Of a stretch of DNA of 14,960 nt, positions 1 through 6,237 are shown one piece after another. Each line of letters starts with the position of its first letter. Position 1 is the first letter of the stretch. Source of the stretch: an uncultured Collinsella sp. (GTDB lineage Bacteria; Actinomycetota; Coriobacteriia; Coriobacteriales; Coriobacteriaceae); contig CABQKL010000048.1 in NCBI GenBank assembly GCA_902464645.1, positions 1 through 14,960 on the forward strand, in the 5' to 3' direction. A model generated the notes under the pieces. It was not told the DNA's origin and made no database searches. It saw only the letters and a list, made by a program, of their open reading frames with translations. The position numbers and the translations under genes were made by a program.

Positions 1-551
1 GCACCACGGCGCTTCCGATCATCGTTGCCGTGACGAGCGTTGCCGTCAACGCGGGTGCGCTGTCGCAAGATATTGCGTCGGTTATGGTTGCCGCCGGTGC
101 CATCACGGTGTTCTTGATGCCGCTGCTCGCGCAGCTCTTCTACCGCGTGGCCGACGCTGCACCGGTCGCTGCCGTGGCAGAGGTTGCCGAGCATCCTTCC
201 GACGCGCTCGATATTCTGCGCGCCCATCACGATTTGGCGAGCCTGCTCGCACGCGAGCACGAGCTGCTGACCTCGCATGGACATGGTCGCGTATTCGAGG
301 GCTTGCCTACGCTCGATACGATTGCCGAGCGTCTTTCCGCCGAGGCAGCGAACGGCCACATCGATGCCCGCATCGTGGACGCGGCGCATCTTCTTGCCGA
401 TAAGACCTATGGTGATGAGCTTGACCCGTCCGAGCTGACTCCGCGTGAGCGCCGCCGCCTGGAGCGCGCCAAGCTCGCCGTGCACGAATATCGCCGCCGC
501 ATGCTGGAGCTCTACGCGCGCGATGAAGCCCAGGACGACGACGGCAAATAA
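1..551 (+). CDS. Cation:proton antiporter (CPA/Kef-like), C-terminal part, 5' end outside window
   Basis: The reading frame is open from base 3, so the gene begins upstream of the window. About the first 50 visible residues are hydrophobic: a TALPIIVAVT segment, then a second helix ending in FLMPLLAQLFYRV. This pattern matches the last membrane helices of Na+/H+ or K+/H+ exchangers of the CPA superfamily. About 125 hydrophilic residues rich in Ala, Glu, Arg and His follow, presumably a cytosolic tail. It has a cluster of charged helices (SELTPRERRRLERAK) and an acidic end (EAQDDDGK). No recognisable TrkA-N or TrkA-C fold is visible in the tail. The inferred role is exchange of monovalent cations for protons at the membrane. 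The family call rests on about 50 residues and is moderate; another polytopic transporter is possible. The gene converges on the dehydrogenase at 897-1646, and both probably end at the terminator at 816-854. Confidence 0.6.
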   Translation, partial: TTALPIIVAVTSVAVNAGALSQDIASVMVAAGAITVFLMPLLAQLFYRVADAAPVAAVAEVAEHPSDALDILRAHHDLASLLAREHELLTSHGHGRVFEGLPTLDTIAERLSAEAANGHIDARIVDAAHLLADKTYGDELDPSELTPRERRRLERAKLAVHEYRRRMLELYARDEAQDDDGK

Positions 552-558
552 CGAGATG

Positions 559-801
559 CTTCCCTAGGGGAAGGCGCGTCCCGCTTTGAAGGCTCGGAAC
601 GGGATGTGGTTTCCGAAACAGGGGCCGTTGGGAAACGGTGTCCCGGAATGGGCGTCCAGAGTAGGACGCGCTTTCCGCGAGAGACCCGTTGCGGAAACCA
701 CTTCCCAGAATCTGCGTTCAAAACGGGACGCAGTTTCCGCAAGGAGGTCCTGGGGGAAACCGTGCCCCGTTCTGATTCGAAATTCTGGGACAGGCTTCCG
801 C
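559..801. repeat. Tandem array of imperfect hairpins, period about 62 bp
   Basis: Three full units start at 601, 664 and 725. A half unit (right arm 567-582) precedes them and a left arm (787-801) follows. Each unit has a left arm like GGGACGCGGTTTCCGC, a loop of about 12-16 nt, a right arm like GGGAAACCGTGTCCC and an 18-19 nt spacer often containing GAAT and TTC. Arm pairs are 601-614/631-644, 664-678/691-705 and 725-738/755-768. Several mismatches in the first pair are G-U wobbles, so it would still fold as RNA from the + strand. A small perfect hairpin (CTTCCC, TAG, GGGAAG at 559-573) sits at the left edge. The unit length is not a multiple of 3 and no coding pattern follows it. It lies between two convergent genes. 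I do not know the family; a REP/BIME-like element is the closest concept. Confidence 0.75.
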
Positions 802-815
802 TTCAAACAGAAGAA

Positions 816-854
816 GGCGCGCTGCCTGCGGTTGATGCAGGCAGCGCGCCTTTT
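816..854. terminator. Strong intrinsic terminator, probably bidirectional
   Basis: A perfect 14-bp stem, GGCGCGCTGCCTGC (816-829) with its complement at 837-850, closes a 7-nt loop. TTTT follows on the + strand. On the - strand the stem is followed by TTCTTC, a weaker U-rich tail. It lies between the convergent antiporter and dehydrogenase genes and can serve both. Confidence 0.85.
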
Positions 855-896
855 GCGTTGAGCAATGTTGAGGCTAGGAGTCGTGGCTTGCGACCT

Positions 897-1646
897 TTAG
901 GAGCGGGCGGCTCCGTCGACGGGGAGGATGGCGCCCGTGACATAGGAGGACATGTCGCTTGCCAAGAAGACAAAGGCGTTGGCGACATCCTCGGGCTCGC
1001 CCATGCGGCCGAGCGGGATGGTGGCGATGATGGGCTTGATGACCTCTTCGGGCAGGTTGGCGACCATATCGGTCTTGGTTACGCCTGGGGCGACGGCGTT
1101 GACGCGAATACCCATGGGGGCGAGCTCGCGCGAGAGCGACTGGACCATTCCGTTGACGGCAAACTTGGACGTGGGGTAACCGACGCCGGAGGGCTGGCCG
1201 TACTTGGCGACCATCGAGCTTGTGGTAGTGATGGTGCCGCCGTGGCCGGCCTCGGCCATGATCTTGGCGGCAGCCTGGTGGCCATTAAAGACAGCGACGA
1301 CGTTAAGGTCCATGACCTTTGCGAACTCCTCGGCCGTGTAGTCCAAAAGGGGCGAGCGCTGGGAGATGCCGGCGTTGTTGACGACCGTATCGAGACCGCC
1401 CATGTCGGCTGCAGCCTGGGTAAAGGCCTCGGTCACGGCCTCGAGCGAGGTGAGATCGCAGGAACGGCCCCAGACCTTGGCGTCGGGATAGACAGCTGTC
1501 AGCTTCTCAACGGCTGCATCGGCAGTCTCCTGGCGCGAGCCAAAGACGGTGACGGCGGCACCCTCCTCGATAAAACGGCAGGCGATGGCATAGCCGATAC
1601 CGCGCGTGCCTCCGGTGACGATTGCTTTCTTGCCCTCGAGCAACAT
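897..1646 (-). CDS. Short-chain dehydrogenase/reductase (SDR, FabG-like classical type)
   Basis: A 249-residue NAD(P)-dependent oxidoreductase with the full classical SDR motif set. The cofactor motif TGGTRGIG is at 11-18, a CDL adenine-binding motif at 63-65, NNAG at 90-93, the catalytic-tetrad Asn at about 115, Ser at 143/144, Tyr157 and Lys161 in GYPTSKF, and PG at 187-188. Length is normal for a single-domain SDR. Translation was started at the ATG ending at 1646 because GAGAGGAAG lies about 7 nt upstream and the protein then begins MLLEGKKAIVTGG, as expected for the family. A longer frame reaching 1766 would add 40 residues that do not look like SDR sequence and would run through the putative promoter. 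The substrate cannot be read from the sequence. Candidates are 3-oxoacyl carriers, sugars or hydroxysteroids; hydroxysteroid dehydrogenases occur in gut Coriobacteriia, but I see nothing specific for them here. The gene appears monocistronic. Confidence 0.9.
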   Translation of the reverse strand: MLLEGKKAIVTGGTRGIGYAIACRFIEEGAAVTVFGSRQETADAAVEKLTAVYPDAKVWGRSCDLTSLEAVTEAFTQAAADMGGLDTVVNNAGISQRSPLLDYTAEEFAKVMDLNVVAVFNGHQAAAKIMAEAGHGGTITTTSSMVAKYGQPSGVGYPTSKFAVNGMVQSLSRELAPMGIRVNAVAPGVTKTDMVANLPEEVIKPIIATIPLGRMGEPEDVANAFVFLASDMSSYVTGAILPVDGAARS

Positions 1647-1697
1647 GGTGCTTCCTCTCATCGCGGGCGGACATACACGGCACAGCATAGCGGCGGC

Positions 1698-1726
1698 AAA
1701 ATACAGCTGCCGTCGCATATCGGCAA
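1698..1726 (-). promoter_or_regulatory. Candidate sigma-70-type promoter for the SDR gene
   Basis: Read on the - strand, TTGCCG (1721-1726) and TATTTT (1698-1703) are separated by exactly 17 bp. Each matches 4 of 6 consensus bases. Transcription would start near 1690, giving a leader of about 45 nt. This is a pattern match only. Confidence 0.35.
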
Positions 1727-1741
1727 ACGGTATCCACGGTT

Positions 1742-1778
1742 GTTGACGAACGGTCAAGTTGTTCAAACGTTAGTCGAC
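1742..1778. promoter_or_regulatory. 37-bp imperfect palindrome, candidate operator upstream of the SDR gene
   Basis: The outer arms GTTGACGAACG (1742-1752) and CGTTAGTCGAC (1768-1778) are complementary at 9 of 11 positions, and 12 of 16 arm positions match overall. It lies about 16 bp upstream of the candidate -35 element, where an activator or repressor could bind. No regulator gene is adjacent. A -35-like TTGACC also lies in this palindrome on the - strand. Confidence 0.35.
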
Positions 1779-1798
1779 CACTTCGTGCAAAAGATGTA

Positions 1799-1836
1799 AC
1801 TAAAAGGGGCTCCCATCCAATCGGACGGGAGCCCCT
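1799..1836 (-). terminator. Intrinsic terminator of hom
   Basis: On the - strand, GGGGCTCCC, a 12-nt loop and GGGAGCCCC (arms 1827-1835 and 1806-1814) are followed by TTTTAGTT. The hairpin begins about 30 nt after the homoserine dehydrogenase stop codon, so it should separate hom from the SDR gene downstream. Confidence 0.85.
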
Positions 1837-1866
1837 CATGCGTTATTTGATTTGCCGAGAATCGGG

Positions 1867-3210
1867 CTAGTTGGCCATGACGCCTTCGGTCCAGGCCTCG
1901 ACGTCCTCGATGCGCAGAACGTTGGCGACTTCGGCCACGCAGTCGACGCTGGCAAGCTCGGCGGCGGCAGCCTGGACGTCCTTCTCGAGCGCGCGGTGCG
2001 TCAGGAAGATGACCGAGCAGGTATCGCTGGCGCCCGACTTGCCGTCCTCGACCTGGTTGATGAGCGAGATCGAGATGTTGTGCTTGGCAAAGATGTCGAC
2101 CGTCTCGGACAGGGCGCCCACGCGGTCGGCGACCTTCAGGCGCACATAGTACTTGGTCTGGAGCTCGTCCATGGGCTTAAAGGCGAGGTTGTGACCATAG
2201 GGCTCAATCTCGGGCAGCGGAGCCACGCCGCGGCTGATCTGCTCGGAGAGCGACAGGATATCGCCCACGACGGCGCTCGCAGTGGGGAAGGAGCCTGCGC
2301 CGGCACCGTAGAACATGGTCTCGCCCACGGCATCGCCTACCACGTAGACAGCGTTCATGGCGCCGTTGACCTTGGCAAGCATGTGGTCGGCGGGGATCAG
2401 TGTGGGATGCACGCGGACGTCGACGCCGGCGTCGGTGTTGCGGGCGATGCCGAGTAGCTTAATGGTGTAGCCGAGCTCGCGGGCCTGGGCGATGTCCTCG
2501 GCGCCGATGGTGCGAATACCCTGCTGGTACACATCGTCGGTGGTCACGCGGGTGCCAAAGCCGATGGAGGCGAGGATGGCCGTCTTGCTGGCGGCGTCGA
2601 AGCCGTCGACGTCGGCGGACGGGTCGGCCTCGGCGTAGCCCTTGGCCTGGGCGTCGGCGAGCACGTCGGCGTAATCGGCGCCCTCGGCGTCCATGCGCGA
2701 CAGGATGTAGTTGGTGGTGCCGTTGAGAATGCCGGCGATGGTCAGGATCTTGTTGCCCACCAAGTCGTGCTCGAGCGTGCTCACGATGGGGATGCCGCCG
2801 CCGCAGCTGGCCTCGCACTTAATCTGCACGCCGCATGCGCGCGCCTTCTCGGCGAGCGTCTCGACATGACGGCCCAGCAGGGCCTTGTTGGCAGAGACGA
2901 CGTGCTTGCCGTTCTCGAAAGCGGTGGTAAAGATCTCGGTCGCGGGATGCTCGCCGCCGATCAGCTCGACGACGATGTCGACGGCGGGGTCGGTGACGAC
3001 ATCGTGCCAGTCGCTCGTAAAGGCCTCGTGCTCAATGCCTGCCGCCTCGGCCTGCTCCCAGGCAAGCGCGCAGGCGCGGGTCAGCTTAAGGTCGATGCCG
3101 TAGGCTGCCAGATACTCATCGTGGTGGCTCTTGATCAGACGGGCCACGCCGCCGCCGACGGTTCCCAGACCGATCAGGCCGACGTTCACGGTGCGCAGGG
3201 GTTCGCTCAT
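1867..3210 (-). CDS. hom: Homoserine dehydrogenase with C-terminal ACT domain
   Basis: A 447-residue enzyme reducing aspartate semialdehyde to homoserine with NAD(P)H, the branch point towards threonine, methionine and isoleucine. The Rossmann motif GLGTVG is at 14-19. The dimerisation/catalytic domain holds NKALL (Lys109), GGGIPIV (137-143), GILNGTTNYIL (160-170) and GYAEADPSADVDGFDAASK (191-209). By comparison with yeast Hom6, Glu194, Asp205 and Lys209 occupy the substrate-binding and catalytic positions. An ACT regulatory domain spans about 354-432, beginning KYYVRLKVADRVGALSE. This suggests feedback by an end product, classically threonine. Length is typical of the Gram-positive ACT-containing form. 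The start is decided by AAGGAG 7 nt upstream of the ATG. It is transcribed alone, away from the liv region, and ends at its own terminator (1799-1836). No riboswitch or T-box was seen in the short leader. Confidence 0.96.
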   Translation of the reverse strand: MSEPLRTVNVGLIGLGTVGGGVARLIKSHHDEYLAAYGIDLKLTRACALAWEQAEAAGIEHEAFTSDWHDVVTDPAVDIVVELIGGEHPATEIFTTAFENGKHVVSANKALLGRHVETLAEKARACGVQIKCEASCGGGIPIVSTLEHDLVGNKILTIAGILNGTTNYILSRMDAEGADYADVLADAQAKGYAEADPSADVDGFDAASKTAILASIGFGTRVTTDDVYQQGIRTIGAEDIAQARELGYTIKLLGIARNTDAGVDVRVHPTLIPADHMLAKVNGAMNAVYVVGDAVGETMFYGAGAGSFPTASAVVGDILSLSEQISRGVAPLPEIEPYGHNLAFKPMDELQTKYYVRLKVADRVGALSETVDIFAKHNISISLINQVEDGKSGASDTCSVIFLTHRALEKDVQAAAAELASVDCVAEVANVLRIEDVEAWTEGVMAN

Positions 3211-3264
3211 AGATAGCTCCTTCGTGCATCTTATAGATGGATTAACCGATTACAGGTTGAGTGC

Positions 3265-3293
3265 ATTCTAGCGTGAACCGAGAGCACGTGCTC
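3265..3293 (-). promoter_or_regulatory. Candidate hom promoter with a 12-bp palindrome over the -35 region
   Basis: On the - strand TAGAAT (3265-3270) matches 5 of 6 bases of the -10 consensus. The perfect palindrome GAGCACGTGCTC (3282-3293) covers the place where the -35 would sit at 17-bp spacing, and that hexamer is poor (GAGCAC). A poor -35 under a palindrome could mean a regulated promoter. Transcription would start about 48 nt before the hom ATG. Confidence 0.35.
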
Positions 3294-3394
3294 GCCAGGC
3301 AACAGGAGTCGCACAAAACGGCACCCCCGAAACGCTGCGGAAACATTGGAAACATGCTCGCTACAAACGAAACTCCGTAACAAACTGTCAACGT

Positions 3395-3748
3395 TTGCGC
3401 CATAAGGCTTGCTTTACCGATCCCGCCATGGGCACCAGTGCCACGAAGTTCTTGGCCGAGAAGTACGCGGATGCCAAGATCGCCCTGTTCTACAACTCCG
3501 GCGATACGTACAGCTCGGGCGTTGCCGACGCCTTTGCCGAGCAGGCCAAGGCGTCCAAGCTCGACATCGTCGATACCGAGACCTTTAAGGACGATTCCGC
3601 CACGAGCTTTACCAACCAGCTGACCAAGGCCATGCGCAAGATCAAGATTGAGGGCCTGACGGGCGAGCTGACGTGGAACGACGAGGGCCAGGTCGAAAAG
3701 CCCGCTACGGCCTATGTGATTCAGGACGGCAAGTACATCGCCGCCTAG
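3395..3748 (+). pseudogene. Decayed livK copy (5'-truncated, with internal in-frame deletion)
   Basis: A 117-codon frame with no good ribosome-binding site. The first in-frame start-like codon is TTG at 3395, and clear similarity to livK begins near 3407. The first part (CFTDP... to LTKA) matches residues 161-234 of the intact LivK encoded at 4020-5207. The next residue jumps to LivK residue 358 (MRKIKIEGLTGELTWN versus MLKITVDGLTGKLTWN), and the match then continues to the natural C-terminus. The signal peptide, the whole first lobe and 123 internal residues are therefore missing. Such a product could not bind ligand or be exported. It is most likely a relic of a duplicated binding-protein gene upstream of the operon. 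The frame has stayed open, so translation of a fragment cannot be excluded. A similar stretch may extend about 14 bp further upstream with a 1-nt gap, but that is uncertain. Confidence 0.88.
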
Positions 3749-3901
3749 GTGTGCACAAAACGCGACCGGTGAGGCTGTTTTAATCAGGGCAGAGACGCTT
3801 GTAACAGAACGGAAACAATACTTTCACACAATAAAGTGGCTAAACTGCATAAACCGACAGAAATACGCATGAATATGGATAAATGGACAAAACAAAAGAA
3901 A

Positions 3902-3944
3902 AGTTGAAATAATCGCCGCTTTTCTCAACTAAAGCGTCTACTAT
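3902..3944 (+). promoter_or_regulatory. Candidate livK promoter and overlapping inverted repeat
   Basis: The 3780-3945 region is clearly more A+T-rich than its surroundings. TACTAT (3939-3944) is the best -10-like hexamer near the gene, with transcription starting near 3951. No good -35 sits at 17 bp. An inverted repeat, AGTTGA (3902-3907) and TCAACT (3925-3930) spaced by 17 bp, spans the expected -35 position and is a candidate operator for amino-acid control. It is weak as a promoter call on sequence alone. Confidence 0.35.
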
Positions 3945-3952
3945 TTTGCGAA

Positions 3953-3998
3953 CGCCGAACACGGCGAAGGATGGCCTGTCGGGTTACCGAAACCCGAC
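3953..3998 (+). promoter_or_regulatory. Two consecutive hairpins in the livK 5' leader
   Basis: The first hairpin is CGCCG, AACA, CGGCG (3953-3966). The second is GTCGGGTT, ACCGA, AACCCGAC (3978-3998), a perfect 8-bp stem. Both lie between the candidate start site and the Shine-Dalgarno sequence AGGAG (4009-4013). No T-run follows, so they do not look like an attenuator terminator. They may stabilise the mRNA or influence translation. I do not recognise a known riboswitch class. Confidence 0.5.
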
Positions 3999-4019
3999 GA
4001 GATTTGAGAGGAGAGCCGC

Positions 4020-5207
4020 ATGTCGAGCCTCACCGGTAAGTCATTGAACCCTGTTATGAATCGCAGGAGCGTTATCGCGAGCGCAGCAGGTCTGGGGGCG
4101 ATGTCCATTCTAGCTGGTTGCTCCTCCAACGGCGGCGACAGCGGTTCCGCTTCGAGCGACGCTTCGTTTAAGATTGGCACCATCGGCCCGCTGACCGGCG
4201 CCAACGCGTCCTACGGCAAGTCCGTTACCCAGGGTGTCGAGCTCGGCTGCAAGGATTTCTCGACCAAGGAGCTGCCGCTTGCCAGCAAGGCCGAGGATGA
4301 CCAGGCCGACGGCGAGAAGGCCGTCAACGCCTTCAACACCCTGCTCGACTGGGGCATGCAGGCCCTCGTCGGCCCGACCACCACGGGTGCGTCGGTTGCC
4401 GTTGCCGCAGAGTGTGGTAACGACCCCAAGACGTTCATGATCACCCCGTCCGCGTCCTCCGAGGACGTCACCGACGGCAAGGATTGCGTCTTCCAGGTTT
4501 GCTTCACCGACCCCAACCAGGGTGTCAACGCTGCCAAGTTCCTGGCGCAGAAGTATGCGGACGAGAAGTTCGTGCTGTTCTATAACTCCGGCGACGCCTA
4601 TTCTTCGGGCATCGCAGATTCCTTTAAGGCCCAGGCCGCTGAGTCCAAGCTCGAGATTGTCGACGAGGAGACCTTTAAGGACGACTCCGCCACGAGCTTT
4701 ACCAACCAGCTGACCAAGGCCAAGCAGGCCGGTGCCACCATGATCTTTGCGCCGATCTACTACACGCCGGCGTCCGTCCTGCTCAAGAACGCCAAGGACA
4801 TGGGCTACGACGTCAAGATGATGGGCTGCGACGGCATGGACGGCATCCTGGGCGTTGAGGGCTTTGACACCTCTCTTGCCGAGGGTCTGCTGCTCATGAC
4901 CCCGTTCTCCGCCGACGACGAGAAGAATGCCGACTTCGTCAACGCTTACAAGGATAAGTACGGCGATACCCCCGACCAGTTTGCCGCCGACGCCTACGAC
5001 GGCGTGCACGCAGTGGCCGAGGCCCTCAAGGAGGCCGGTCTTGGAGTCGACGCCGATCCGACCGAGGCCGCCGAGAAGCTGTCCAAGGCTATGCTCAAGA
5101 TTACCGTTGACGGTCTGACCGGCAAGCTCACCTGGAATGATAAGGGCCAGGTCCAGAAGGAGCCCACGGCGTACGTCATCACCGACGGCAAGTACGTACA
5201 GGCCTAA
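4020..5207 (+). CDS. livK: Branched-chain amino acid ABC transporter substrate-binding lipoprotein
   Basis: A 395-residue extracytoplasmic receptor of the Leu/Ile/Val family (periplasmic-binding fold type I, Peripla_BP_6) that captures the substrate and delivers it to LivHM. The N-terminus has an RR pair (NRRSVIAS, 14-21), a hydrophobic stretch and the lipobox LAGC (31-34), so Cys34 should be lipidated. The twin arginines hint at, but do not prove, Tat export. The mature part starts with KIGTIGPLTGANASYGKSV, typical of the family, followed by a first-lobe stretch around VGPTTTGASVAVA and the hinge region around FTDPNQGVNAAKF. The C-terminus is GKLTWNDKGQVQK...AYVITDGKYV. The start was chosen for AGGAG six bases upstream; a second Met at residue 13 lacks a ribosome-binding site. 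It heads the liv operon. Exact ligand specificity (Leu/Ile/Val or wider) cannot be read. A broken copy of this gene lies just upstream. Confidence 0.93.
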   Translation: MSSLTGKSLNPVMNRRSVIASAAGLGAMSILAGCSSNGGDSGSASSDASFKIGTIGPLTGANASYGKSVTQGVELGCKDFSTKELPLASKAEDDQADGEKAVNAFNTLLDWGMQALVGPTTTGASVAVAAECGNDPKTFMITPSASSEDVTDGKDCVFQVCFTDPNQGVNAAKFLAQKYADEKFVLFYNSGDAYSSGIADSFKAQAAESKLEIVDEETFKDDSATSFTNQLTKAKQAGATMIFAPIYYTPASVLLKNAKDMGYDVKMMGCDGMDGILGVEGFDTSLAEGLLLMTPFSADDEKNADFVNAYKDKYGDTPDQFAADAYDGVHAVAEALKEAGLGVDADPTEAAEKLSKAMLKITVDGLTGKLTWNDKGQVQKEPTAYVITDGKYVQA

Positions 5208-5238
5208 TTGGCCGCCTTACATAGAGCGGTTTTGATCC

Positions 5239-5300
5239 CAAGCAGGGGAGGTTTTGGCCTTCCCTGCTTGCTTGGTATCTAGGGACGATGTAACGTCCCT
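5239..5300 (+). other. Two strong hairpins between livK and livH
   Basis: Hairpin 1 pairs CAAGCAGGGGAGG (5239-5251) with CCTTCCCTGCTTG (5258-5270): 13 bp with one G-U pair and a 6-nt loop. Hairpin 2 is AGGGACG, ATGTAA, CGTCCCT (5281-5300), a perfect 7-bp stem followed by GTTTC. Neither has a full U-tract, so read-through into livH is expected. Their place directly after the binding-protein gene suggests partial termination or 3'-end protection that would raise livK mRNA above the permease mRNA. Confidence 0.7.
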
Positions 5301-5346
5301 GTTTCATACATCAACTGGAAACCTATTCGAAAGGGGGATGTGGAAC

Positions 5347-6228
5347 ATGACGGTCTTTATCCAATACCTGGTCAACGGCCTGTCCATGGGCAGCGTCTAC
5401 GCCATCATCGCGTTGGGCTACACCATGGTCTACGGTATCGCCAAGATGCTGAACTTCGCTCACGGCGATGTCATCATGGTCGGTGCCTATGTCTCGTTCT
5501 GCGCCACGTCGTATCTCGGCCTCCCGGGCTGGGCATCTGTAGTTCTCTCTTGTGTGGTCTGTACCGTTCTCGGTGTTCTCATCGAGGGTCTGGCCTATAA
5601 GCCGCTGCGCCAAGCAGGCCCGCTGGCCGTTCTGATCACGGCTATCGGCGTGTCCTACTTCCTGCAGAACGCCGCGCAGCTTCTGTGGGGCGCCACGCCC
5701 AAGAACTTCACTTCGCTCGTCACCTTCCAGGTGCCGGAGTTCTTGGCCAAGTTCAACGTAAGCGCCGTCTCGCTCGTCACCATCGTCGCCTGCCTGGTTA
5801 TCATGGCCGGCCTGATGTTCTTTACAGGTAAGACCAAGATGGGCAAAGCCATGCGCGCCGTGTCCGAGGACAAGGCCGCCGCTCAGCTCATGGGCATCAA
5901 CGTCAACCGCACCATCTCGATGACGTTCGCCATCGGCTCTGCCCTTGCCGCCATCGCCGGCGTGCTCTTGTGCTCTTACTCGCCGGTGCTGCAGCCCACG
6001 ACGGGTGCCATGCCTGGCATCAAGGCCTTCGACGCCGCCGTCTTCGGTGGCATCGGCTCCATCCCCGGCGCCTTTGTCGGCGGCATTCTCATCGGCATCA
6101 TCGAGGCGATGGCGCAGGCTTACATTTCCACGAGCCTTGCCAACTCCATCGTCTTTGGTGTTTTGATCATCGTCCTGCTCGTCAAGCCTGCCGGCCTCTT
6201 GGGCAAGTACGTCCCCGAGAAGGTGTAG
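5347..6228 (+). CDS. livH: Branched-chain amino acid ABC transporter permease LivH
   Basis: A 293-residue polytopic membrane protein, one half of the transport channel. It shows the LivH signature MLNFAHGDVIMVGAY (34-48). Its cytoplasmic coupling loop is GKAMRAVSEDKAAAQLMGINV (166-186), which contacts the ATPases. GIKAFDAAVFGGIGSIPGA (224-242) leads into the last helices, and length is normal for the family. The start was set at 5347 (MTVFIQYLVNGLSMG) because AAGGGGG ends about 9 nt upstream. An in-frame ATG at 5338 touches that motif and is too close; still earlier starts would run through the intercistronic hairpins. It is followed directly by livM, whose start region overlaps the livH stop. 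Confidence 0.95.
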   Translation: MTVFIQYLVNGLSMGSVYAIIALGYTMVYGIAKMLNFAHGDVIMVGAYVSFCATSYLGLPGWASVVLSCVVCTVLGVLIEGLAYKPLRQAGPLAVLITAIGVSYFLQNAAQLLWGATPKNFTSLVTFQVPEFLAKFNVSAVSLVTIVACLVIMAGLMFFTGKTKMGKAMRAVSEDKAAAQLMGINVNRTISMTFAIGSALAAIAGVLLCSYSPVLQPTTGAMPGIKAFDAAVFGGIGSIPGAFVGGILIGIIEAMAQAYISTSLANSIVFGVLIIVLLVKPAGLLGKYVPEKV

Positions 6229-6237
6229 GTGAGCGTT

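Noticed and set aside
567..801. CRISPR array as explanation for the 62-bp repeats
   Set aside because: Repeats are not near-identical, spacers resemble each other, the palindromic part is the repeated part, and no cas gene is present.
897..1646. Specific call of 7-alpha/7-beta or 12-alpha hydroxysteroid dehydrogenase
   Set aside because: The organism type and the nearby BASS transporter make it tempting, but the sequence shows only generic classical SDR motifs and does not resemble the HSDH sequences I remember.
606..1799. A 397-codon open frame on the + strand across the SDR gene and hairpin array
   Set aside because: It is antisense to a clear SDR gene, starts within the repeat array, runs through the terminator at 816-854 and has low-complexity Gly/Asp/His-rich translation.
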